From: Aequorivita sp.
GTDB lineage: Bacteria > Bacteroidota > Bacteroidia > Flavobacteriales > Flavobacteriaceae
Assembly (NCBI GenBank): GCA_024637015.1
Contig: JAGXGE010000011.1
Location: forward strand, 124,001 to 188,000
Direction: 5' to 3'
DNA length: 64,000 nt
A program made the position numbers and the translations under genes. Below the pieces are notes generated by a model that searched no databases, was not told where the DNA came from, and worked only from the letters and a program-made list of their open reading frames with translations. Of the stretch, positions 17,990 to 26,058 are shown one piece after another. Every line of letters begins with the position of its first letter. Position 1 is the stretch's first letter.

Positions 17990-18532
17990 ATGAAAAAAAT
18001 TCTATTCTTTGCTGGCAGCAACAGCAGTAAATCGATCAATCATAAGCTCGTCGGTTTTGCCTCATCCCAAATTGCTGGGCACGACGTTGAGTTAATTAAG
18101 CTAACAGATTATGAACTTCCCTTGTTTGGAGAAGACATTGAACGGGAAAAAGGCTATTCTGTAGACTTAAAAATGCTTTATAATAAAATAAAAGAAGTTG
18201 ATGCATTAGTTATTTCTGTTAATGAGCACAATGGAATGGTTTCAGCCTATTTTAAAAACACAATGGATTGGCTTTCAAGGCTGGATCGAAATTTTCTCGA
18301 AGGAAAAAAAGTTTTATTGATGAGTACATCAAATGGAAAACGGGGAGCTGCTTCTGCTTTAGAGTACACAAAAAATGTTTTACCCAGATTTGGAGCAACT
18401 GTAGTAGAAAGTTTCAGTATTCCTTCTTATTCTGAAAATTTTTCTGAAGAAATCAACTCAATTTCTAACGAAGTTTTATTACTCGGATTTACCGACGTCC
18501 TCCAGAATTTTGTGCATCAAATTGAACAATAA
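17990..18532 (+). CDS. NADPH-dependent FMN reductase (flavodoxin-like)
   Basis: The 180-residue protein has the FMN-binding opening ILFFAGSNSSKSINHKL and the family segment DALVISVNEHNGMVSAYFKNTMDWLSR. It also has KKVLLMSTSNGKRGAASAL. It reduces FMN or quinone-like substrates in the cytoplasm. Its stop overlaps the pabB start by one base, so the two are coupled. No direct functional link to folate synthesis is evident from sequence. Confidence 0.9.
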   Translation: MKKILFFAGSNSSKSINHKLVGFASSQIAGHDVELIKLTDYELPLFGEDIEREKGYSVDLKMLYNKIKEVDALVISVNEHNGMVSAYFKNTMDWLSRLDRNFLEGKKVLLMSTSNGKRGAASALEYTKNVLPRFGATVVESFSIPSYSENFSEEINSISNEVLLLGFTDVLQNFVHQIEQ

Positions 18533-19833
18533 TGCGCACTGTAAAGAAATATCCCTTTTCTTTAACCGAAGATGCGAAAACACGTTTTCTAAATTGGGCG
18601 CAGCAATTTGAAGAAGTTATCTGGCTGGATAGCAACAACTATTCACAAAAACACGAAACTTATCAAGCAATTTTGGCCGTTGATGCTTTCACGGGGCTAA
18701 AGACTGATTTTAAAAATGCTTTTGACAATTTAAAGGAATATCAAGCCACCACTGCAGATTGGATTTTCGGATATCTTACATATGATCTGAAAAACGATGT
18801 TGAAAGGCTACATTCCAATAATTTTGACGGGTTGGGCTTTCCTGATTTGTATTTTTTTCAACCTAAAAAACTTTTCTTTTTTTCTGAAAATAGTGTTGAA
18901 ATTCTGTATTTGAATATGGTTGCTGATGAAATAGAAGAAGATTGGATAGCCATTTTTGAAACGAATGAGAAATCCGATTCTCCTGAAATCTCTAAAAGCC
19001 TAGGCATAAAAATCCGAACCACAAAGGACAGCTACATTCAGAAAGTAGAGGAGGTGCTTGAACATATTAAACGTGGTGATATATACGAAGTAAATATCTG
19101 TCAGGAATTTTATTCCGAAGATGTTGAAATCAATCCCCTGGAAACATTTCTTCAGCTAAATAAGATTTCAAAGCCTCCCTTTTCAGTTTTTTTGAAATTA
19201 AATACCCTTTTTGCGCTTTCAGCTTCACCGGAGCGCTATCTCAAAAGAACGGAAAATACCGTTATTTCCCAACCCATTAAAGGCACTGCTAAGCGTTTGG
19301 GAAATAAAGAAGAAGATGTGAAAATGGCGCAACAATTAGTCAAAGACCCCAAAGAACGCAGCGAAAATATTATGATTACAGATCTGGTGCGTAACGATTT
19401 GTCGCGCATTGCCGAAAAAGGCAGTGTTGTAGTTGATGAACTTTGCAAAATTTATACTTTTGAGCAGGTGCATCAAATGATTTCGACTATTAGTTGTTCC
19501 GTTCCACAGAATTATTCCAGTGTTGAGATTTTGAGAAACACATACCCAATGGGCAGTATGACGGGTGCTCCAAAAATTTCAGCAATGCAAATTATTGAAG
19601 AGACTGAAGATGCCAAACGCGGATTATACAGTGGTGCTATTGGTTATTTTTCACCTTCTGGTGATTTTGATTTTAATGTGGTTATTAGAAGTATTCTCTA
19701 TAATGCTTCCAAAAAATACGTCAGCTTTTCAGTGGGAAGTGCAATCACTATAAATTCCATTCCCGAAAAAGAATATGAAGAATGCTTACTCAAAGCAAAG
19801 GCAATGCGGGAAGTACTGAATACTTCTTTATAA
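18532..19833 (+). CDS. pabB: Aminodeoxychorismate synthase component I
   Basis: The 433-residue protein is a chorismate-binding enzyme. The signature PIKGTAKR carries the Lys typical of PabB. SASPERYL, LVRNDLSRIAEKGSV, GSMTGAPKISAMQIIEE and GLYSGAIGYFSPSGDFDFNVVIRS are the usual active-site blocks. It converts chorismate and ammonia to aminodeoxychorismate for folate. No glutamine amidotransferase subunit is adjacent. A trpE-like role is less likely because of the PIKGT motif. Confidence 0.88.
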   Translation: MRTVKKYPFSLTEDAKTRFLNWAQQFEEVIWLDSNNYSQKHETYQAILAVDAFTGLKTDFKNAFDNLKEYQATTADWIFGYLTYDLKNDVERLHSNNFDGLGFPDLYFFQPKKLFFFSENSVEILYLNMVADEIEEDWIAIFETNEKSDSPEISKSLGIKIRTTKDSYIQKVEEVLEHIKRGDIYEVNICQEFYSEDVEINPLETFLQLNKISKPPFSVFLKLNTLFALSASPERYLKRTENTVISQPIKGTAKRLGNKEEDVKMAQQLVKDPKERSENIMITDLVRNDLSRIAEKGSVVVDELCKIYTFEQVHQMISTISCSVPQNYSSVEILRNTYPMGSMTGAPKISAMQIIEETEDAKRGLYSGAIGYFSPSGDFDFNVVIRSILYNASKKYVSFSVGSAITINSIPEKEYEECLLKAKAMREVLNTSL

Positions 19834-19920
19834 GTGTTTGAGCTTATAAAAACACTTTATTAGTGTTTAGGCTTATAAATACTATTTATTAGCTTATAAG
19901 CTAATAAATTTATATATTTG
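19832..19920 (+). promoter_or_regulatory. Operator-like palindrome cluster and promoter of the satD unit
   Basis: A perfect 26-base palindrome occupies 19884-19909, with the core TTAGCTTATAAGCTAA. Two further GCTTATAA motifs lie upstream at 19842-19849 and 19871-19878. The first of these sits inside an inverted repeat, AAGTGTTT (19832-19839) and AAACACTT (19850-19857). A consensus -7 box TATATTTG lies at 19913-19920, directly after the palindrome. A protein bound there would block RNA polymerase. SatD itself carries a C-terminal HTH and is the natural candidate (inference). Confidence 0.75.
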
Positions 19921-19936
19921 AATAAAATTATAATGA

Positions 19937-20623
19937 ATGAACTATTCAGTTATATCTGGAGACATTGTTTCATCAACAAGTTTAAACCTTGAAGACAGCA
20001 AGTTTGTTGAGGAAAACTTAAAAAGCTTGCTTAATAATTTAAAGCAGGAATTTAATGTCTATGGTCGTATTATAAAAGGAGACTATTTAGAATGTGTAAT
20101 ACCCAATCCTGCTGAGGGCCTGCAAGTAGCATTGGCCATTAAAAGTTTTGTAAAAGCTATTCCAATAGAAACCAAAAAGTATATAAAAGACGATAACCGT
20201 GTAAAACAGTTTAAAATCCACGGAATAAGACTCGCAATCGGTTATGGTGAACTGAGCCGTTACAATCCCGAGGAGGGAGTAATAGACGGGGAGGCTATTT
20301 ATTTTTCAGGTCGCGAAATTAGCGGTGAAACTACATACAACAAGGAACGAATCGTTATAAAGAACACTTTGTTTTTTGTTTCAAAAAATGAAGATTTAAA
20401 TAAAAATTTCCAACCTTTACTGGCGCTGCTGGATGTTTTGTTAAGCAAAGCAACCTCTCGGCAATGCGAAGTTTTATATTTAAAACTAATGAACAACCAA
20501 GAAGATGAAATAGCCAAACAGCTCGGTATTGGCCAATCTGCCGTCAATCAGCACTCAACAAGTGTAGGCTGGAACGCCATTGAAGATGCGGTTAACTATT
20601 TTAAAATGATAATTTCAAAATAG
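19937..20623 (+). CDS. SatD family protein with C-terminal HTH
   Basis: The 228-residue protein opens with YSVISGDIVSSTSL, has GRIIKGDYLECVIPN and GIRLAIGYGELS, and includes EAIYFSGREIS. These are typical of the SatD family, whose fold recalls nucleotide cyclases. Its C-terminus reads as a sigma-4-like HTH (LYLKLMNNQEDEIAKQLGIGQSAVNQHSTSVGW). Some databases mislabel the family. It probably regulates its own two-gene unit, since a large palindrome lies on its promoter. The ATG at 19933 is out of frame; the start is 19937. Confidence 0.82.
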   Translation: MNYSVISGDIVSSTSLNLEDSKFVEENLKSLLNNLKQEFNVYGRIIKGDYLECVIPNPAEGLQVALAIKSFVKAIPIETKKYIKDDNRVKQFKIHGIRLAIGYGELSRYNPEEGVIDGEAIYFSGREISGETTYNKERIVIKNTLFFVSKNEDLNKNFQPLLALLDVLLSKATSRQCEVLYLKLMNNQEDEIAKQLGIGQSAVNQHSTSVGWNAIEDAVNYFKMIISK

Positions 20624-20628
20624 AAGTT

Positions 20629-21333
20629 ATGGGTTTAAAAGAATTATTACTACTCCAATTCATTGCACATTTGTGTTTGGATTATTTTTTTCAAACCGAT
20701 AAATTGGCAAAGCAAAAAAACACAATCGGTTTTAAAAGCTCTTTTTTGTATTGGCACGCACTAGCTTGTTTTGCGCTATCGTGGTTATTTTCTTTGCAAG
20801 TGAATTTCGTTTTGGCTGCGGCAATAATTGCAATAACTCATTTTTTGATAGATGGGTTTAAACGTCATCTCAACAATAGTAAGCATTTTGGAAGATATGC
20901 TTTCTTCATAGACCAAGCAATTCACTTAATCATTCTGACAGTTGTTGTTGTTTTGTTTGATAAATGGTACGGAATAAACCCTTCAATTGAAGTTTCCCTT
21001 AATTTTAAATATCTTTTGATAATTACTGGATATTTAGTGTGCTTAAAGCCAGCAAATATTTTTATAAAAGAAGTATTTCAAGCAACCGAAATACAAGTAT
21101 CCAGCGATAACGAAATGCCCAATGCTGGTAAGGTAATCGGCGTTTTGGAACGAATTTTAACACTCACTTTCATTATTGTTTCACAATATTCAGCGGTAGG
21201 TTTTTTAATTGCCGCCAAATCTATTCTGCGTTATAGAAATGATGAGACTCTAAAAACCGAATACGTACTCATTGGTACGATGCTCAGCTTTGGAATTGCC
21301 GTTATTGCTGGAATAATCATTAATTTCTTCTAA
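20629..21333 (+). CDS. DUF3307 membrane protein
   Basis: The 234-residue protein has about six hydrophobic segments. It shows the DUF3307 features: LLLLQFIAHLCLDYFFQTDKLAKQK at the start, FKSSFLYWHALACFAL, and ITHFLIDGFKR with FFIDQAIHLIILTVV. Conserved His and Asp residues sit close to the membrane helices. It follows satD by five bases, the recurring pair in many bacteria. The substrate or role is unknown. Confidence 0.85.
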   Translation: MGLKELLLLQFIAHLCLDYFFQTDKLAKQKNTIGFKSSFLYWHALACFALSWLFSLQVNFVLAAAIIAITHFLIDGFKRHLNNSKHFGRYAFFIDQAIHLIILTVVVVLFDKWYGINPSIEVSLNFKYLLIITGYLVCLKPANIFIKEVFQATEIQVSSDNEMPNAGKVIGVLERILTLTFIIVSQYSAVGFLIAAKSILRYRNDETLKTEYVLIGTMLSFGIAVIAGIIINFF

Positions 21334-21345
21334 ATCATAATAAGA

Positions 21346-22653
21346 TTGCTAGCTAGATTCAAAAAAAATATTGAAACCAAATTTCCTTTTTTAGCAGGAA
21401 AAAAACTGCTCATTGCCTGCAGCGGTGGCTTGGACAGTGTAGTTTTAACCCATTTGATGAAGGAATTGGATTTCGAAACTGCCTTAGCACACTGCAATTT
21501 TTCGCTACGAGGAAAGGAAAGTGATGGCGATGAAATGTTTGTGGTCGGCTTGGCAAAAAATATTGAAATTCCAGTTTTTGCCGAAACTTTTGATACGAAA
21601 AAATTTGCCAAGGAACAGAAAATTTCAACCCAAATGGCAGCTCGCGATCTTCGTTACAATTGGTTTACCGAAATTTTAAAAAATTTTAAATACGATTATT
21701 TATTGACCGCTCATCATTTGGACGACGATTTGGAAACGTTTTTCATCAACCTTTCTCGTGGCACTGGTTTAAACGGACTCACAGGAATTCCGAAGGAAAA
21801 CAACAGAGTGATAAGGCCACTTTTGAATTTTTCACGTGATGAAATTTTGCAATATGCCGAAGCAAACAATTTGAAATGGCGTGAAGACAGCAGCAACAAA
21901 AAAACAGACTACCTTCGGAATAAGATACGTTTGGAAGTGTTGCCACAATTCAAAGAAATAAATGAATCGGTTCTAAAAAACTTTCAAAAAACCCAACAAA
22001 ACCTACAAGCTACACAAAATCTTATTGAAGATTATATGGCGTTGGTTTATAAACTAGTTATTTCCGAAGAGATAGATTCTTATAAAATCAACATTCAGAA
22101 AATCAAAGAATTACCGCATACCGAAGCCTTGCTTTATGAATTGTTGAATGGTTTTGGATTTACGGAATGGGAAGATGTTTCAAGTTTACTAGTTGCACAA
22201 ACGGGCAAGCAGCTTTTTTCAAAAACGCACCGGCTTTTGAAGAATCGTGAAGAATTGGTTCTGACGGAAATTGATTCAGAAAAAGTAAATGAAGAATTTT
22301 TGGTTTACGAAAAAGGAATTACTTCGCCAATCAATTTGAAAATTGAGCCTTCTGAATATATTGGTGAAACCGAGAAAAACTTAATTTATGTTGCCTCTGA
22401 AAAATTAAATTTTCCTTTAAAGCTTAGAAAATGGAGTAGTGGTGATACTTTTCAACCTTTCGGAATGAAGGGAAAAAAGAAAATTAGTAAATTTTTTAAA
22501 GACGAAAAAATCCCTTTAACTGAAAAAGAAAAAATCTGGCTACTTTTAAGCGATGATAAGATAGTTTGGGTAGTCGACCATCGCATGGATGACCGTTTTA
22601 AGATAACTGAAGGAACAAAAAAAATCATCAAAATAACTTATTTTCCAGAGTAG
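21346..22653 (+). CDS. tilS: tRNA(Ile)-lysidine synthetase
   Basis: The 435-residue protein has the PP-loop SGGLDSVVLTHLMKEL. TAHHLDDDLETFFINLSRGTGLNGLTGIP is the N-type ATPase signature. A C-terminal TilS domain follows (FQPFGMKGKKKISKFFKDEKIPLTEKEKIWLL). It converts cytidine 34 of tRNA-Ile(CAU) to lysidine and is normally essential. The most upstream start compatible with the conserved N-terminus is TTG at 21346, because no ATG lies before the P-loop in frame. Confidence 0.93.
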   Translation: MLARFKKNIETKFPFLAGKKLLIACSGGLDSVVLTHLMKELDFETALAHCNFSLRGKESDGDEMFVVGLAKNIEIPVFAETFDTKKFAKEQKISTQMAARDLRYNWFTEILKNFKYDYLLTAHHLDDDLETFFINLSRGTGLNGLTGIPKENNRVIRPLLNFSRDEILQYAEANNLKWREDSSNKKTDYLRNKIRLEVLPQFKEINESVLKNFQKTQQNLQATQNLIEDYMALVYKLVISEEIDSYKINIQKIKELPHTEALLYELLNGFGFTEWEDVSSLLVAQTGKQLFSKTHRLLKNREELVLTEIDSEKVNEEFLVYEKGITSPINLKIEPSEYIGETEKNLIYVASEKLNFPLKLRKWSSGDTFQPFGMKGKKKISKFFKDEKIPLTEKEKIWLLLSDDKIVWVVDHRMDDRFKITEGTKKIIKITYFPE

Positions 22654-22670
22654 AGAGAAGTTAAAATTCT

Positions 22671-23033
22671 ATGAATGTATTAAAAATACTATTAGTTTTA
22701 TTATTTATCAGTTTCGTTTCATTCGCACAGGACGAAAATTATGTAAAGGAAAATTACAACAAAACGGAAACCATAATCACAATGCGAGATGGCGCGAAGC
22801 TTTTCACGGTAATTTATTCTCCAAAAGATACTTCGAAAAAATATCCCATACTTTTCCAAAGAACACCTTATAGTTGCCAACCTTATGGCGAGGATCAATT
22901 TCGTTCAAAAATTTCTCCCAATGAATTTTTAATGAAAGAAGGATTAAAGAGGATAGGTACAAAAAACAAGTTTCCCGACCATTGGCCGGGAAACTTTAAC
23001 AAACCTAACTTAGTAAACTTTAAAGTGCACTAA
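22671..23033 (+). pseudogene. CocE/NonD-type hydrolase, N-terminal fragment
   Basis: The first 91 residues look like the start of an X-Pro dipeptidyl-peptidase (S15)/CocE hydrolase. There is a signal peptide (LLVLLFISFVSFA) followed by ETIITMRDGAKLFTVIYSPKD and YPILFQRTPYSCQPYG, ending at NEFLMKEG near 22943. A full enzyme would have over 500 residues including the catalytic triad, and none of it is present. The remaining ~29 codons run into a minus-strand RNA gene and are not protein-like. I read it as a gene cut off by a deletion. Confidence 0.75.
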
Positions 23034-23088
23034 GAATATTTTCTATCCCCACAAAAAATATTTCTTTGTGCATTATCCACTAATTCTA
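22961..23088 (-). ncRNA. Structured small RNA with 6S-like architecture (candidate 6S RNA)
   Basis: A minus-strand promoter (23094-23124) drives about 128 bases that end in an intrinsic terminator: stem GTTTCCCG/CGGGAAAC at 22970-22994, then a T-run on the minus strand at 22961-22966. Between them is an imperfect closing stem (23079-23086 with 23007-23014), an asymmetric internal loop (23073-23078 against 23015-23025), and a long terminal hairpin (GTGCA/TGCAC, then CTT/AAG, then AAAATATT/AATATTTT) with a 12-base loop. Closing stem, central bubble and terminal stem is the layout of 6S RNA, and a 6S-Flavo family is known in this group. The match to that family was not tested. Confidence 0.6.
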
Positions 23089-23093
23089 TGATT

Positions 23094-23124
23094 CAAATAT
23101 AGACTAGTTATTAAATTTTCACAA
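23094..23124 (-). promoter_or_regulatory. Promoter of the minus-strand small RNA
   Basis: On the minus strand a consensus -7 box TATATTTG (23094-23101) is preceded by a TTG -33 element (23122-23124) at a 20-base spacing. The predicted transcription start is near 23088. No protein gene on the minus strand lies downstream of it. Confidence 0.7.
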
Positions 23125-23194
23125 TACGTACTTACACGTATTTTTCTGATTAAAATCATTTTAAATTGCAAACAATAATAGTAACTTTCAGACT

Positions 23195-24178
23195 ATGAAA
23201 AAACCAATTAAAATAGGTGTTTTAACCAGTGGAGGAGATGCCCCAGGAATGAATGCAGCTATTAGGGCAGTAGTTAGGTCCTGTGTATATCATAAAATGG
23301 AATGCGTAGGTATTTATCGTGGTTATGAAGGTTTAATTGAAGGAGATTTTAAGGAGCTAAATGCGCGCTCGGTAAAAAATATAATTAACCGAGGTGGCAC
23401 ATTTCTCAAATCTGCCCGTTCAAAGGGGTTTATGACCGTCGAAGGTAGAAAAAAAGCTTTCGAAAATCTTAAAAATGCAAACATTGATGCCTTGGTAGTC
23501 ATTGGTGGCGACGGAACTTTTGCTGGAGCTTCTGTGTTTATAAAAGAATTTAATTTCCCCATTGTTGGCCTTCCAGGAACTATTGATAATGATATTAACG
23601 GAACGGATTACAGCATAGGCTATGACACTGCTTTAAATACCGCTGTAGAAGCGATTGATAAAATTCGCGATACAGCAAATTCACACAATCGTCTTTTCTT
23701 AGTAGAAGTGATGGGCCGCGATGCAGGCGATATTGCATTAAACGCAGGAATTGGAGCCGGAGCAGAGGAAATTTTGATTCCCGAACAAAATATGGGCCGC
23801 GAACGTTTGTTGGAATCTTTAAACCGAAGTAAGAAATCAGGAAAATCATCAAGTATCGTTGTAGTTTCCGAAGGAGATCAAATTGGAAAAAACATCTTTG
23901 GTCTTGCTCAATATATTGAAGAAAACTTAAAAGAATATGAAGTGCGGGTTACCGTTCTCGGCCATATTCAACGTGGTGGTTCACCCAGTTGTTATGACCG
24001 TGTTCTTGCCAGTCGCTTAGGTGTTGGAGCGATTGATGCGCTATTGCGAGGTGAAACAAACGTTATGATTGGTATAATTCATAATAGAGTAACCTCGGTT
24101 CCCTTTTCCGAAGCAATAAAAGGAAACAATGAAATTGACGAAGAATTGATACGTGTAGCAGATATAATTTCAATTTAA
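23195..24178 (+). CDS. pfkA: ATP-dependent 6-phosphofructokinase
   Basis: The 327-residue protein has the ATP-site motif LTSGGDAPGMNAAIRAVV, GGDGTFAGA, and the catalytic segment GLPGTIDNDINGTDYSIGYDTALNTA with the catalytic Asp. VEVMGRDAGDIAL and LGHIQRGGSPSCYDRVLASRLG complete the substrate site. It makes fructose 1,6-bisphosphate. It is the first gene of a tight sugar operon with gap, an N-acetylglucosamine kinase and pgi. The small RNA gene lies directly upstream on the other strand. Confidence 0.97.
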   Translation: MKKPIKIGVLTSGGDAPGMNAAIRAVVRSCVYHKMECVGIYRGYEGLIEGDFKELNARSVKNIINRGGTFLKSARSKGFMTVEGRKKAFENLKNANIDALVVIGGDGTFAGASVFIKEFNFPIVGLPGTIDNDINGTDYSIGYDTALNTAVEAIDKIRDTANSHNRLFLVEVMGRDAGDIALNAGIGAGAEEILIPEQNMGRERLLESLNRSKKSGKSSSIVVVSEGDQIGKNIFGLAQYIEENLKEYEVRVTVLGHIQRGGSPSCYDRVLASRLGVGAIDALLRGETNVMIGIIHNRVTSVPFSEAIKGNNEIDEELIRVADIISI

Positions 24179-24202
24179 AATTTAAAAAAATAAAATTCAG
24201 GA

Positions 24203-25201
24203 ATGAAAACGAAAATAGGAATTAACGGCTTTGGCCGAATTGGGCGTTTAGCCTTCAGAATAGCATCCCAAAGAAAAGATATGGAAATTGTTGCGGTAAA
24301 TGATTTGCTAGAAGTAGATCATCTCGCATATTTATTGGAATATGATTCCGTTCACGGAAAATATCCAGGTACAGTTAAGGTTAAAGACGGAAATTTAATT
24401 GTTGATGATAAAATAATAAGGGTCACTGCCGAAAAAGATCCTGAAAATTTGAAATGGGACGAAGTTGGTGCAACCATAATTATAGATTGTACAGGAATTT
24501 TTAAAGAAGTTGATACGGCTTCTACACACCTAAAAGCTGGCGCAAAAAAAGTTGTACTTTCTGCTCCTTCAAAAACAGCTCCAATGTTCGTAATGGGAGT
24601 TAACCACAAAGAAATAAAGGCAACAGACACTATAATTTCAAATGCCTCTTGTACCACAAATTGTCTTGCGCCGATGGCAAAAATAATTAACGATGAATAC
24701 GGTATTGTTGAAGCTTTGATGACCACAGTACATTCCGTAACAGCTACTCAGTCCACGGTAGATCAGCCTTCAAAGAAAAACTATCGGTTGGGAAGAAGTG
24801 CGTTGAGCAATATTATTCCAACTAGTACTGGTGCTGCTGTAGCAGTAACCAAAGTTATTCCAGAGTTGAAAGGAAAACTGACAGGGATGGCTTTTCGGGT
24901 TCCAACCACAGATGTTTCCGTTGTAGATTTAACAGTTCGAACTGAAAAACCAACTACTTACGAAGAAATTAAAAAGCTTTTCAAAAAAGCTTCCGAAAAC
25001 GACTATCACGGAATCGTGAATTATACCGAAGACGAAGTAGTTTCCCAAGATTTCGTTTCAGACCCGCACATTTGTACTTTTGACGCGAACGCTGGTATTG
25101 CGCTTAACGATAATTTCTTTAAGTTAGTGGCTTGGTATGATAATGAATACGGCTACTCCGCAAAACTTGTAGATTTGGCCGCTTACATTGCAACTTTATA
25201 A
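24203..25201 (+). CDS. gap: Glyceraldehyde-3-phosphate dehydrogenase, type I
   Basis: The 332-residue protein has the NAD-binding start [13 protein letters not shown] and Asp34 in AVNDL, which suggests NAD preference. The active-site Cys150 is in [13 protein letters not shown]. The end [15 protein letters not shown] is typical. It oxidises glyceraldehyde 3-phosphate in glycolysis. It lies 24 bases after pfkA and three bases before the kinase gene. Confidence 0.96.
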   Translation: MKTKIGINGFGRIGRLAFRIASQRKDMEIVAVNDLLEVDHLAYLLEYDSVHGKYPGTVKVKDGNLIVDDKIIRVTAEKDPENLKWDEVGATIIIDCTGIFKEVDTASTHLKAGAKKVVLSAPSKTAPMFVMGVNHKEIKATDTIISNASCTTNCLAPMAKIINDEYGIVEALMTTVHSVTATQSTVDQPSKKNYRLGRSALSNIIPTSTGAAVAVTKVIPELKGKLTGMAFRVPTTDVSVVDLTVRTEKPTTYEEIKKLFKKASENDYHGIVNYTEDEVVSQDFVSDPHICTFDANAGIALNDNFFKLVAWYDNEYGYSAKLVDLAAYIATL

Positions 25202-25204
25202 AAT

Positions 25205-26056
25205 ATGACTCTAATTACCGACGGTGGTTCTACAAAGTGTGACTGGGTATTGCTGGATAATTCTGGCAACCTTGTCTTTAAGACCGCAACCTTAGGTTTA
25301 AATCCCACTGTGGTTCCAAAAGAAGAATTATTGCTTCGCATTGCTTCAAACGAAATGTTGAAAAACTATTTTAATAGCGTTGAAGCACTAGATTTTTATG
25401 GAGCTGGTTGCGGTACGGAAACGCCACGAAAAATTTTAAAAGAAGCCCTAGAAGAATTATTTACAAAGGCAAAAGTAAGCGTTTCCGAAGATATGGCTGC
25501 GGCAGTTTTTGCTGCTACCAGTGAACCTGGAGTTATTTGTATTTTAGGTACGGGCAGTAACAGTTGCTATTTTGATGGCACCGATATTCATACGCCAATT
25601 CCAGCTTTGGGCTATATTTTAATGGATGAAGCCAGTGGAAATTACTTTGGAAAAAGATTGATTCGTGATTATTATTACCATCGAATGCCACCGAAAATTG
25701 CTTTGGAATTTGAAAAATGTTACAATTTGGAGGCTGATGATATAAAAATGAATTTATATAAAAAGCCCAATCCAAATGCATATTTGGCCTCTTTTGCGCA
25801 ATTCATTTTTACTCAGAAAGAAATAAACCCATACTTTTACAAGTTGATTAAAGAAGGTGTTTTAAATTTTATTGAATGCCACATTCTTTGTTTTGAAAAA
25901 GCACACGAAGTTCCAGTTCATTTTATTGGATCCATCGCACATTTTTCGGAAGAAATAATCAAAGAATGTTTTACAGAACACAATCTTGAACTTGGAAATA
26001 TCGTTCAACGTCCAATTGACGGATTGATTGAATATTATAAAAAAAAGCAACTCTAA
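25205..26056 (+). CDS. N-acetylglucosamine kinase-like BadF/BadG ATPase
   Basis: The 283-residue protein has the ASKHA phosphate-1 motif TDGGSTKCDWVLLD and a second phosphate loop in ICILGTGSNSCYFDG. ALGYILMDEASGNYFGKRLI resembles bacterial and eukaryotic N-acetylglucosamine kinases, and VHFIGSIAHFS is a late nucleotide-binding element. It probably phosphorylates GlcNAc or a similar amino sugar from cell-wall or chitin turnover. Its place between gap and pgi agrees with feeding sugar phosphates into glycolysis. Confidence 0.85.
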   Translation: MTLITDGGSTKCDWVLLDNSGNLVFKTATLGLNPTVVPKEELLLRIASNEMLKNYFNSVEALDFYGAGCGTETPRKILKEALEELFTKAKVSVSEDMAAAVFAATSEPGVICILGTGSNSCYFDGTDIHTPIPALGYILMDEASGNYFGKRLIRDYYYHRMPPKIALEFEKCYNLEADDIKMNLYKKPNPNAYLASFAQFIFTQKEINPYFYKLIKEGVLNFIECHILCFEKAHEVPVHFIGSIAHFSEEIIKECFTEHNLELGNIVQRPIDGLIEYYKKKQL

Positions 26057-26058
26057 GA

